Shown one piece after another: positions 1-6,083 of a DNA stretch of 7,081 nt (within the stretch, counting starts at the first letter, position 1; every line of letters starts with the position of its first letter). A model generated the notes under the pieces. It was not told the origin of the DNA. It searched no databases and saw only the letters and a program-made list of their open reading frames with translations. Made by a program: the position numbers and the translations under genes. This stretch comes from an uncultured Bacteroidales bacterium (GTDB taxonomy: Bacteria; Bacteroidota; Bacteroidia; Bacteroidales; Paludibacteraceae). The stretch spans positions 1 through 7,081 of the forward strand of contig CAIWIS010000610.1 of the NCBI GenBank assembly GCA_903912795.1, written 5' to 3'.

Positions 1-987
1 ACCACCTACAATTTTTCCTGTATCGGCTGGTACACCACCCGAAACTTCAGCAATTTCCGCCAACATTGTTCCAACGCGAACCCAATAATTTCCGGGATTT
101 GGTGCTGATTTTCCAGTAACGGTAATCACACGCTCCACCATTGGTTTGTTTTTCTGAACGGCTTCGTAAATAGCGAAAATTGTTCCCACGTTTTGAACCA
201 CAGCACCAACTTCAATCGGAATACGTCCACTTGGAACCTGACGACGAATAATAGCATCAATTAGCTGTTTTTCACCACCTTGTGGGTATCGAACTTTCAA
301 AGGAACTATTTCAACGCCAGGATAGTTTTTTGCTAATTTTCCTAAATAATCAATTGCATCAGGTTTATTGTTTTCGATACCAATGTATGCTTTTTTTACA
401 TCAAGAACTTTCATGGTAATGCCGATGCCAACCATAATTTCTTCGCCTTTTTCGAGCATAAGAGCGTGGTCGTTTGTGAGGTACGACTCACATTCCACTG
501 CGTTGATAATCAAACATTCGGCTTTTTTGCCCGGAGGTGGACTTAATTTTACGTGTGCAGGGAATGTAGCACCACCAAGTCCTACAATACCAGCATCCTG
601 AATGCGTTTTTTTATTTCTTCAGTCGAAAGCGTGCACTCGCGAATCAATTCGCTGCAACAATCAATTCCTTCGAGCCATTCGTCGCCTTCTACATCAATA
701 AATACGGCAGGACGACGGTAGCCTGTAGCGTCGAGTTGTACGTCTACTTTGCTAACTTTGCCCGAAACCGACGCATGTACATTGGCCGAAATAAAGCCAT
801 TGGCTTTTCCAATCAATTGTCCGGCTTTAACCAAATCGCCTTTTTTTACAACGGCTTCGCTAGGCGTACCAATATAATGCGACAATGGAATAACTACCTG
901 TTTGGGTAATTCGGCAACTATAATTTTTTTTCCGGCCGAAAATTTATTTTCTTTCGGGTGAATACCACCCATTCTGAATGTTTTCAT
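1..987 (-). CDS. rnfC: Electron transport complex subunit RnfC (C-terminal part cut off by window edge)
   Basis: RnfC is the peripheral NADH-side subunit of the Rnf complex, a membrane-bound ion-translocating ferredoxin:NAD+ oxidoreductase. The frame is open from the ATG at 987 to base 1 (329 codons, no stop), so the gene continues past the left edge. Family members are roughly 440 residues, so the C-terminal ferredoxin-like Fe-S region is the part missing. Visible marks are the N-terminal MKTFRMGGIHP, a biotinyl/lipoyl-like segment around 45-80 (VKKGDLVKAGQLIG), the glycine-rich nucleotide-binding motif GLGGATFPAHVK at 136-147, VECESY at 164-169, and RYPQGGEKQL at 233-242. The VECESY motif is usually VECEPY in the family as I know it, so Ser replaces Pro. 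The gene is 49 bp downstream of rnfB in the same orientation and is presumably cotranscribed with it. Identification is firm; the C-terminal end is unseen. Confidence 0.96.
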   Translation of the reverse strand, partial: MKTFRMGGIHPKENKFSAGKKIIVAELPKQVVIPLSHYIGTPSEAVVKKGDLVKAGQLIGKANGFISANVHASVSGKVSKVDVQLDATGYRRPAVFIDVEGDEWLEGIDCCSELIRECTLSTEEIKKRIQDAGIVGLGGATFPAHVKLSPPPGKKAECLIINAVECESYLTNDHALMLEKGEEIMVGIGITMKVLDVKKAYIGIENNKPDAIDYLGKLAKNYPGVEIVPLKVRYPQGGEKQLIDAIIRRQVPSGRIPIEVGAVVQNVGTIFAIYEAVQKNKPMVERVITVTGKSAPNPGNYWVRVGTMLAEIAEVSGGVPADTGKIVGG

Positions 988-993
988 ATTTTT

Positions 994-1025
994 AATGTGC
1001 AAATATGCCAATGTGATAATGTGCC
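994..1025. repeat. Degenerate 8-bp tandem repeat in the rnfB-rnfC gap
   Basis: Four consecutive 8-bp units are seen: AATGTGCA, AATATGCC, AATGTGAT and AATGTGCC, followed by a decayed AATAAATT. They fill most of the 49-bp spacer between rnfB and rnfC and are not coding. Short-period repeats of this look are, from general knowledge, common between genes of Bacteroidota. No function is evident. Confidence 0.8.
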
Positions 1026-1036
1026 AATAAATTAAT

Positions 1037-1900
1037 TTAAGAAACCAATTCCACTTCAGGACTCACGGGTTCTTTTACTTTTCGAGGAGGAAAATTAAGT
1101 TCCACTATGGCATTTGTAGGGCAAACCTCTACGCATTTCCTGCAAAGTTTACATTTATCATCGTGTATAAATGCCAAATTATTACTAATTGTAATGGCTT
1201 CGTGCGGACAAACTTTTTCACATTTTCCACACGCAATACAACTTACCTCGCAGTTCTTTTTGGCAATTGGACCACGCTCTTCGTTGCGACAACTTACATA
1301 TATTCGACGTGATTTTGGTCCTTTTTTACGTAACTCTATCAGCAATTTTGGACAAGCTTTAACGCATGCGCCACATGATGTACATTTTTCTTCGTCAACT
1401 TCAGGTAGTTTTGTTACGGGATTAATGTGTATAGCATCAAATTCGCACGAAACTTCACAGTCACCCAAGCCCAAGCAGCCATACGAACAGCCCGATTCAC
1501 CACTATATAGGTTGTGAGCAATAAAACAATGCTTAACTCCATCATAATCGCTGGTGCGCGGACGATGGTCGCAAGTACCACCACAACGAACCACAGCTAC
1601 TGTTGGCGCAGTTTCGACAGCTACTTTGCCAAGAATGTCGGCTACTTTTTTCATGGTTTCGTTACCACCTACCGGACAGTTTAATTTTTCGAGCGAATCG
1701 GCACTAACGCAAGCATTGGCAAAACCCCTACAACCCGGAAAACCACAACCGCCACAATTTGCTGCAGGTAGTGCTGCTTCCACTTCGTCGATACGCGGAT
1801 CTTCGAAAACATGAAATTTTTTGGCAACAAAAAAGAGAATCACTGCCGATACAGCAGCTATTACCCCCAATGTAATTAACGCAATAACAATAATATTCAT
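1037..1900 (-). CDS. rnfB: Electron transport complex subunit RnfB, multi-cluster Fe-S protein
   Basis: RnfB accepts electrons from reduced ferredoxin and passes them into the Rnf complex at the membrane. The predicted protein has 287 residues. It starts with a membrane anchor (about 3-25), followed by the Fe-S domain motif CGGCGFPGC (49-57) with C75. A Cys-rich block comes next (C106, C110, C125, then C138, C142, C148, C152), followed by classic CxxCxxCxxxC clusters at 173-183, 221-231 and 250-260, with C204 and C217 in addition. There are 26 cysteines in all. It is clearly longer than the roughly 190-residue enterobacterial RsxB and resembles the multi-ferredoxin RnfB of anaerobes. I place the start at the ATG at 1900, directly before the hydrophobic anchor. 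An in-frame ATG at 1948 lies inside the palindrome and would add 16 unrelated residues. The gene sits between rseC (57 bp upstream) and rnfC (49 bp downstream). Confidence 0.96.
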   Translation of the reverse strand: MNIIVIALITLGVIAAVSAVILFFVAKKFHVFEDPRIDEVEAALPAANCGGCGFPGCRGFANACVSADSLEKLNCPVGGNETMKKVADILGKVAVETAPTVAVVRCGGTCDHRPRTSDYDGVKHCFIAHNLYSGESGCSYGCLGLGDCEVSCEFDAIHINPVTKLPEVDEEKCTSCGACVKACPKLLIELRKKGPKSRRIYVSCRNEERGPIAKKNCEVSCIACGKCEKVCPHEAITISNNLAFIHDDKCKLCRKCVEVCPTNAIVELNFPPRKVKEPVSPEVELVS

Positions 1901-1926
1901 TTTGATATTAATTAAAAACGGACAGA

Positions 1927-1968
1927 AAAAACTGTACAGACGTGGCATGCCGCGTCTCTACAGTTTTT
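1927..1968. repeat. 42-bp near-perfect palindrome overlapping the rseC stop
   Basis: Two 21-nt arms meet at a central GGCATGCC (1944-1951), and the whole 42 bp reads the same on both strands except for two symmetric mismatch pairs. The arms begin with AAAAACTGTA and end with TACAGTTTTT, so either transcript could form a long hairpin with a T-run on its 3' side, resembling a bidirectional terminator. The inner part (GTAGAGACG...CGTCTSTAC) resembles palindromic elements that I recall as dispersed in Bacteroidota and cyanobacterial genomes. It contributes the rseC stop codon TAG (1958-1960) and a spurious upstream ATG for rnfB. Whether it is a mobile palindrome, an attenuator or both is inference. 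Confidence 0.85.
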
Positions 1969-2371
1969 CCACCGTAAACTTCAACTTGTTTTTTAGCTTT
2001 TTATTAAATAATGATAATATCATAAAATACGGAACGAGAACTCCTAATGCAATAGTACCCGAAAGGGCTTCGTTGGAAGTATACGTGCGTAAAATTAATA
2101 AACTGAGTAAGATCAAAAGAAAGGGAATGACAAAGGCGAGCAGCACTGCAAAAAGACCCATAGAGCTTTCACCCAACAGTTGTACTTGATCGCCAATTTT
2201 GAGCGTAAAATCATTGCTTTCAACATCAATTAGTTTTTCGTCCATGTCCGAAGCCGAACATGCACCCTTAGCATGACAGGAGCTACAAGCTGATAGTTGA
2301 ACTATCTGAACTTGAATTTTTGTACCATCGATGTGTGTGATAATTCCTGTATGTTCGATTTTTTGGCTCAT
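1958..2371 (-). CDS. rseC: RseC/MucC-like membrane protein heading the rnf operon
   Basis: The 137-residue protein has the RseC layout. An N-terminal soluble part carries a cysteine motif SACSSCHAKGAC (C29, C32, C38) in a small beta-rich domain. Two membrane helices follow at about 72-94 and 104-122, and the tail is basic. In enterobacteria RseC works with the Rsx (Rnf) complex to keep SoxR reduced. In Bacteroidota the family typically precedes rnfB, as here, and its role is more likely in Rnf assembly or Fe-S chemistry (inference). I chose the ATG at 2371, which begins MSQKIEHTG. A TTG at 2392 in frame would add seven residues without family resemblance. The stop codon TAG at 1958-1960 lies within the palindrome, so the final residues (VEKL) abut inserted-looking DNA. 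Family assignment rests on motif layout plus neighbourhood, not on a search. Confidence 0.82.
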   Translation of the reverse strand: MSQKIEHTGIITHIDGTKIQVQIVQLSACSSCHAKGACSASDMDEKLIDVESNDFTLKIGDQVQLLGESSMGLFAVLLAFVIPFLLILLSLLILRTYTSNEALSGTIALGVLVPYFMILSLFNKKLKNKLKFTVEKL

Positions 2372-2400
2372 TTTGTAATGTCGACATTGCAATTCGGGTG

Positions 2401-2408
2401 CAAAAATA
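2401..2408 (-). promoter_or_regulatory. Bacteroidota -7 element for the rseC-rnfBC operon
   Basis: On the minus strand this reads TATTTTTG, matching the Bacteroidota sigma-ABfr -7 consensus TAnnTTTG, followed by CAC. It ends 29 nt before the rseC ATG at 2371. The distance matches the two other -7 elements in the window. No convincing -33 TTTG at the usual 19-21 nt spacing was found. Confidence 0.55.
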
Positions 2409-2629
2409 CAATTTATTTGTATTTAAATGCTGATTGTAAATGAACTAAATAGTAGTTTTATTTGTTAGATACACTTATTTTGCTGATTATTAGTGTTATA
2501 AATATTCTAAATTTTTGCAGAAAACAGTTATTTTAATGTTTTTTTGCACAGACACAACAGAAATGAGCAGAAAAATTAAATTAAAAATAAATTGCTGAAA
2601 TTAAAAAATCAGTGTAATTCTAATGGTAA
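2409..2629. other. AT-rich intergenic spacer without a recognisable gene
   Basis: The stretch between the epimerase stop and the rseC operon promoter is AT-rich and stop-dense. I found no tRNA, riboswitch or conserved-looking reading frame. On the minus strand it receives transcription from the epimerase gene. A weak 6-bp hairpin at its right border (2614-2633) is the only candidate terminator. Confidence 0.5.
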
Positions 2630-2633
2630 TTAC
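2603..2633 (-). terminator. Weak candidate terminator after the epimerase gene
   Basis: On the minus strand the stem GTAATT/AATTAC (2628-2633 with 2614-2619, 8-nt loop) overlaps the epimerase stop codon. It is followed within a few bases by a run of six T. The stem is only 6 bp and AT-only except one pair, so termination efficiency is doubtful. Confidence 0.25.
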
Positions 2634-3628
2634 TTTTTATCAAACTCACACACTTCATATATACATTTCTCAACAGAATTGAATTGAAATTGAGTAAGTT
2701 CAATAATTTTACGGTTAGAGTAATAAGCACGGTTTGAGGCAGATTGCGCTAAACTGCGGTCGAGTACGGGAGTAAATGGAAGAATCTTTCCGGCAATTTC
2801 AGAAATAGATCCAATTGCAAGCATAAACTTTTTATTTATGCCAATTGTTGGTCGCCTTTTGCCATATCCATCAGCCATCCAACTTAAAACATCTTTATTG
2901 GAACAGTTTTCGGCAACTAATATAAAACGTTCTGCTGTTACAGTGCTATTGGTAATTTCAATCATCAGTTTTACTACATCCTGCACATCGATATAGCCAC
3001 TACCGCCATGTGTATAAAATGGCAAACCTTTACGAACGCGGGCGAAAAGTTCAGAACTACCTTTATCAGAACCCGAATAACCTAAAATTACACCCGGATT
3101 TACAATAACCGCATTCAATCCAGCGCGTATTCCTTTCCACACTTCTTGTTCCGAAAAATATTTGCTTCGCGAATAGGCCGAGCGACTTTTTATATTGACA
3201 AGTTCAGTATTTTCATCAATCAAATTATCACCATCAGTATGACCGCAAGCAGCTATGGAACTAACAAAACAAAAGCGCTTCACCTTGTTTCTTAAAGCAG
3301 CATTTACAATAATAGAAGTCCCCTCCACATTAGTATTTATCATCTCGTCGCCACCATTGCTTAGCGAAACAACTGCTGCACAATGGTAAACAGTTTCAAT
3401 GCCTTTAAGTGCTTCATTAATCGATTTTTCGTCACACACATCAGCAATTTTCCACTGAATCCGTCGCAAAAAAGCATCAGCGTGAGGCGTATAAAAACTG
3501 AAAATCTTTCGAATTGTCTCCAGATTGCTTGTATTGCGTTTGGTGGCCGAAACAGTAATGTTTTGTTGTAATAAATGCCAAAGTAGATGTCCGCCAACTA
3601 ATCCGGTGGCGCCTGTAACTAAAATCAT
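2630..3628 (-). CDS. NAD(P)-dependent epimerase/dehydratase-family protein (extended SDR)
   Basis: The 332-residue protein is an extended short-chain dehydrogenase/reductase acting on a nucleotide sugar, flavonoid-like or sterol-like substrate that cannot be named from sequence alone. It has the N-terminal Rossmann motif TGATGLVG (5-12), NTNVEGT (98-104), the active-site serine region VSS (122-124), the catalytic YxxxK as YSRSK (Y152, K156), and NPG (177-179). All key residues are present and the length is normal for the class. The general flavour is of the dihydroflavonol-4-reductase/3-beta-HSD branch rather than GalE (inference). The ATG at 3628 is immediately followed by the Rossmann strand MILVTG, so the start is secure. 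It is divergent from the LOG-family gene across an 83-bp gap and is probably monocistronic. Confidence 0.92.
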   Translation of the reverse strand: MILVTGATGLVGGHLLWHLLQQNITVSATKRNTSNLETIRKIFSFYTPHADAFLRRIQWKIADVCDEKSINEALKGIETVYHCAAVVSLSNGGDEMINTNVEGTSIIVNAALRNKVKRFCFVSSIAACGHTDGDNLIDENTELVNIKSRSAYSRSKYFSEQEVWKGIRAGLNAVIVNPGVILGYSGSDKGSSELFARVRKGLPFYTHGGSGYIDVQDVVKLMIEITNSTVTAERFILVAENCSNKDVLSWMADGYGKRRPTIGINKKFMLAIGSISEIAGKILPFTPVLDRSLAQSASNRAYYSNRKIIELTQFQFNSVEKCIYEVCEFDKK

Positions 3629-3654
3629 TTTCGTGGTTTTTAAAATTTGATGGT

Positions 3655-3662
3655 CAAAAATA
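3655..3662 (-). promoter_or_regulatory. Bacteroidota -7 element for the epimerase gene
   Basis: The minus strand reads TATTTTTG, matching the TAnnTTTG consensus, and ends 26 nt before the ATG at 3628. It lies back to back with the plus-strand element at 3676-3683, with 13 bp between the two, so the upstream recognition regions of the two promoters must overlap. No -33 TTTG at standard spacing is visible. Confidence 0.55.
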
Positions 3663-3675
3663 CGGAAAGAAACTG

Positions 3676-3683
3676 TATTTTTG
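3676..3683 (+). promoter_or_regulatory. Bacteroidota -7 element for the LOG-family gene
   Basis: The sequence TATTTTTG followed by CA fits the TAnnTTTG consensus and ends 28 nt before the ATG at 3712. A TTTG at 3646-3649 is 26 bp upstream, longer than the usual 19-21 bp spacer, so I do not assign a -33 box. This promoter probably drives the LOG, DUF4271 and hemD genes as a unit ending at the terminator near 6021. Confidence 0.55.
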
Positions 3684-3711
3684 CATTTTTAAAGTCAATA
3701 ATTTTTTATTT

Positions 3712-4290
3712 ATGCAATATATTTGTGTTTACTGTGCTTCGAGCTCTCAAATTAATCCAATTTATTTTGAAGCAGCCGAAAAATTAGGCAAAGTACTTTC
3801 GGACAATAATTTACAGTTAGTTTATGGCGGTGGATCAGTTGGATTGATGGGGCGAATTGCCGACACAATGCTTGCTGTTGGAGGAAGAGTAACGGGTGTT
3901 ATACCACAATTTATGTGCGAACAAGAATGGGATCACAATGGTCTTACAGAGCTCATTATAACCGAAACCATGCATGAGCGTAAAGAAAAAATGGCATTTA
4001 TGTCCGATGCAGCAGTTGCTCTGCCTGGCGGTTGTGGTACTTTTGAGGAATTGCTCGAAGTAATTACATGGAAACAGCTGGGTATTTTTACCAAACCAAT
4101 TATTATTGTCAACATAGATGGCTATTACGATCCATTGATTGAAATGTTGAACAGAGCCATTGAGCAAAATTTTATGCGTGATTTACATCGCAACATTTGG
4201 ACGGTTGTAGCAAGCGCCGAAGAGGTTTTGCCAGCCATACTCAATGCTCCATTATGGGACGAAAGTGTTCGAAAATTTGCAGCTATTTAG
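3712..4290 (+). CDS. LOG-family protein (TIGR00730-type nucleoside 5'-monophosphate phosphoribohydrolase)
   Basis: Members of this family hydrolyse N6-modified AMP (cytokinin ribotides) or plain nucleoside monophosphates to free base plus ribose 5-phosphate. In non-plant-associated bacteria the physiological role is nucleotide salvage or is unknown. The 192-residue protein carries all hallmarks: an N-terminal strand ICVYCASS (4-11), GGGSVGLMG (39-47), VIPQF (63-67), MHERKEKM (87-94), and the signature PGGCGTFEEL (105-114), followed by ITWKQLG (118-124). The catalytic Arg of HERK and Glu of the PGGxGTxxE motif are present. The length is typical. The ATG at 3712 directly precedes the first beta strand. 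It heads a run of plus-strand genes, with the next start 51 bp downstream across a short repeat. Substrate preference cannot be read from the sequence. Confidence 0.95.
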   Translation: MQYICVYCASSSQINPIYFEAAEKLGKVLSDNNLQLVYGGGSVGLMGRIADTMLAVGGRVTGVIPQFMCEQEWDHNGLTELIITETMHERKEKMAFMSDAAVALPGGCGTFEELLEVITWKQLGIFTKPIIIVNIDGYYDPLIEMLNRAIEQNFMRDLHRNIWTVVASAEEVLPAILNAPLWDESVRKFAAI

Positions 4291-4293
4291 TTT

Positions 4294-4328
4294 TAAAGTT
4301 CGTAAGGTTATAAGGTTCATAAGGTTTT
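4294..4328. repeat. Degenerate 8/9-bp tandem repeat between LOG and DUF4271 genes
   Basis: Four head-to-tail units are seen: TAAAGTTCG, TAAGGTTA, TAAGGTTCA and TAAGGTTTT. They fill most of the 51-bp gap just after the LOG-family stop codon. Repeats built on TAAGGTTCA are, to my knowledge, frequent between Bacteroidota genes. No hairpin is formed and no function is evident. Confidence 0.8.
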
Positions 4329-4341
4329 AAATATTTAAATA

Positions 4342-5175
4342 ATGCCGGTACTGGATTCCATAAATACATTCAAAGATTCAGCGCAGTTAGCGTTGGATTC
4401 TATTCAGCATAGCGATTCTATTCTAAAAGCCGATTCTATTGCTCGGTTTGACTCTATTGCCTCGGCTCGCGCCGATTCAATTTTACGTCACAGCTTGAGT
4501 GGCTTTCAAGGCGAACTTCCAATAGGAGCACCATCCGATCAAAATTGGGTTTTTTTGATGCTTTTAACTGTTTTTGGATTATTTGTTTTATCAGTAATTC
4601 GCTCCATGACACCGCCTTTGGATATTATAAAAACTTTTTTTATCGCTAAAGAGCGTTCAAGCATTTTTAGCAAGACTTCAATCGATAATTTTGAACAAAA
4701 ATTTTACCATATCCTTATAACATTTATTGTTATACCACTTTATGGATATCTAGTTTATTATCAAAAAGGTACGCGTTTCGATTTTGTAATTTACATGTAT
4801 TTTACAGCTGCTTTAATATCATTTTTCCTAATAAAATACCTTCTTGCAAAAGTGCTCGAATTTGTTTTTGTCGAAAAAGCATATATGAAAATGATTTTCG
4901 ATAGTTATTTAAATGTCATGTCGTTTGTCTCTATTGTTTTTTACATTTTAATATTTTTAAAACTGTATATATCTAGTTTTTCGGCACATTTTTTCGAAAT
5001 TTCGGGCCAAATAATATTGATAATTGCACTGATATTATTGATGATAAAATTCATTCAGTTTTTTTTGCATAAAATTGTAGATTCTTTGTATATAATGTTG
5101 TATCTTTGCACCCTCGAAATTTTGCCTGTTTTAATTTTAGTTCAGGCGTTTCGGCATTTAACACAGATTCAATAA
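4342..5175 (+). CDS. DUF4271-like polytopic inner-membrane protein with N-terminal DSI repeat
   Basis: The 277-residue protein has an unusual polar N-terminus of about 65 residues in which the tripeptide DSI recurs at positions 5, 19, 25, 31, 37 and 45 (a DSA variant at 12). It is followed by six predicted membrane helices at about 69-87, 121-139, 148-167, 193-210, 223-242 and 250-270. The overall layout and its place directly before hemD match the DUF4271 family of Bacteroidota, whose function is unknown. The family assignment is from memory of synteny and topology and is not verified by a search. The start is the ATG at 4342. Only 17 bp separate its stop from hemD, implying cotranscription and possibly translational coupling. 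The codons for the DSI units also resemble each other (GATTCTATT-like), pointing to recent repeat expansion. Confidence 0.85.
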   Translation: MPVLDSINTFKDSAQLALDSIQHSDSILKADSIARFDSIASARADSILRHSLSGFQGELPIGAPSDQNWVFLMLLTVFGLFVLSVIRSMTPPLDIIKTFFIAKERSSIFSKTSIDNFEQKFYHILITFIVIPLYGYLVYYQKGTRFDFVIYMYFTAALISFFLIKYLLAKVLEFVFVEKAYMKMIFDSYLNVMSFVSIVFYILIFLKLYISSFSAHFFEISGQIILIIALILLMIKFIQFFLHKIVDSLYIMLYLCTLEILPVLILVQAFRHLTQIQ

Positions 5176-5192
5176 TTATTTAACTTACTGCT

Positions 5193-5951
5193 TTGAAAAT
5201 AAAGAAGATACTGGTTTCGCAACCACAGCCTACATCTGAGAAATCGCCCTATTTTGACCTGAGTGAAAAGTATGGTTTCAAAATAGACTTTCGCCAATTT
5301 ATAAAAGTTGAGCCGGTAATTGCACGTGATTTTCGCACTCAAAAAATTTCAATCCTTGATTATACGGCCATTATTTTCAATGCACGTCACGGAATTGATC
5401 ACTTTTTTCGCTTATGCGATGAGATGCGCATTACAATTCCCGAAACGATGAAGTATTTTTGTGTGACTGAATCTGTAGCTGTATATTTACAGCATTATAT
5501 CCATTATCGTAAACGTAAAGTATTTTATGGTAATACAGGTAAAATGGCCGATTTGGTAACTGTGATAAACAAACACACTGCCGAAAAATACTTGCTTATC
5601 ACATCGGATGTACAAAACGAAGAAACTATTGCAGCTCTCGACAAAATGAAAGCTAAGTACGACAAAGCCATTATGTATCGTACAGTTAGCAATGATTTTG
5701 GACCAGATGAAGAATTCAATTACGATATGTTAATGTTTTTCAGTCCAATGGGTATTGCTTCGTTGATGAAAAATTTCCCTGAATTTAATCAAGGTGAAAT
5801 TAAAATTGGTTGTTTTGGCGCCACTACCTTGCAAGCTGCTAAAAACGTAGGTCTTAATGTTGACTTTCAAGCACCAACACCCGAAGCACCTTCGATGACA
5901 AAAGCACTTGAACTTTACTTAAAAGAATACGTAAAGATCAATAAAAAATAG
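5193..5951 (+). CDS. hemD: Uroporphyrinogen-III synthase (HemD), Bacteroidota type
   Basis: HemD cyclises hydroxymethylbilane with inversion of ring D to uroporphyrinogen III, the branch point to haem, sirohaem and corrinoids, in the cytoplasm. The 252-residue protein matches the Bacteroidota form as I recall it: an N-terminus KKILVSQPQP then SEKSPYFDLSEKYG (15-28), IIFNARHGIDHFF (60-72), MYRTVSND (161-168), FFSPMGI (182-188), FGATT (208-212) and a conserved tail APTPEAPSM (227-235). The start is the TTG at 5193, since no ATG lies near and the family-typical N-terminus begins exactly there. It follows the DUF4271-like gene by 17 bp and is closed by a strong terminator. HemD proteins are poorly conserved between phyla, so assignment relies on the Bacteroidota-specific pattern. 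Confidence 0.92.
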   Translation: MKIKKILVSQPQPTSEKSPYFDLSEKYGFKIDFRQFIKVEPVIARDFRTQKISILDYTAIIFNARHGIDHFFRLCDEMRITIPETMKYFCVTESVAVYLQHYIHYRKRKVFYGNTGKMADLVTVINKHTAEKYLLITSDVQNEETIAALDKMKAKYDKAIMYRTVSNDFGPDEEFNYDMLMFFSPMGIASLMKNFPEFNQGEIKIGCFGATTLQAAKNVGLNVDFQAPTPEAPSMTKALELYLKEYVKINKK

Positions 5952-5974
5952 ACTACAGTCGAAAAAAAATAATT

Positions 5975-6021
5975 GAATCCCAAAAGTATCGAACATTTTC
6001 TGTACTTTTGGGATTCTTTTT
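5975..6021 (+). terminator. Strong intrinsic terminator after hemD
   Basis: A perfect 14-bp stem is formed by GAATCCCAAAAGTA (5975-5988) and TACTTTTGGGATTC (6003-6016) around a 14-nt loop, followed immediately by TTTTT. It begins 23 nt after the hemD stop and separates the LOG-DUF4271-hemD unit from rnpA. On the other strand a T-run follows only after a 5-nt gap, so activity should be mainly on the plus strand. Confidence 0.88.
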
Positions 6022-6083
6022 GTGCCAATTTCATTAAAAACATCATGGTTTTTTTGCCATTGGTATTTTCACACTATAAATAA

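Noticed and set aside
553..909. Plus-strand open frame of 118 codons inside rnfC
   Set aside because: It lies opposite a strongly conserved coding frame with clear RnfC motifs, and its own translation shows no domain-like pattern.
994..1025. Possible CRISPR-like array in the rnfB-rnfC spacer
   Set aside because: Units are 8 bp, contiguous and without spacers, so it is a simple tandem repeat.
1901..1948. Upstream in-frame ATG extending rnfB by 16 residues
   Set aside because: The ATG is the centre of the palindrome and the extra residues are palindrome-derived. The membrane anchor begins at the ATG at 1900, as expected for RnfB.
1821..2189. Plus-strand open frame across the rseC-rnfB junction
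   Set aside because: It is antisense to two recognised genes and passes through the palindrome. The lysine/isoleucine-rich translation is consistent with reverse-strand noise.
2377..2388. 12-bp palindrome AATGTCGACATT upstream of the rseC ATG
   Set aside because: It sits in the probable leader, could be an operator, but is short and occurs once in the window. No supporting second site was seen.
2372..2392. TTG start extending the rseC-like gene by seven residues
   Set aside because: It lies within the probable leader just after the -7 element and adds no family-like sequence. The ATG at 2371 fits better.
2536..2598. Twenty-codon plus-strand frame in the intergenic spacer
   Set aside because: It is AT- and lysine-rich with no promoter or conserved look, and such frames occur by chance.
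3835..4167. Minus-strand open frame inside the LOG-family gene
   Set aside because: It is antisense to a complete gene carrying all family motifs, with no independent evidence of coding.
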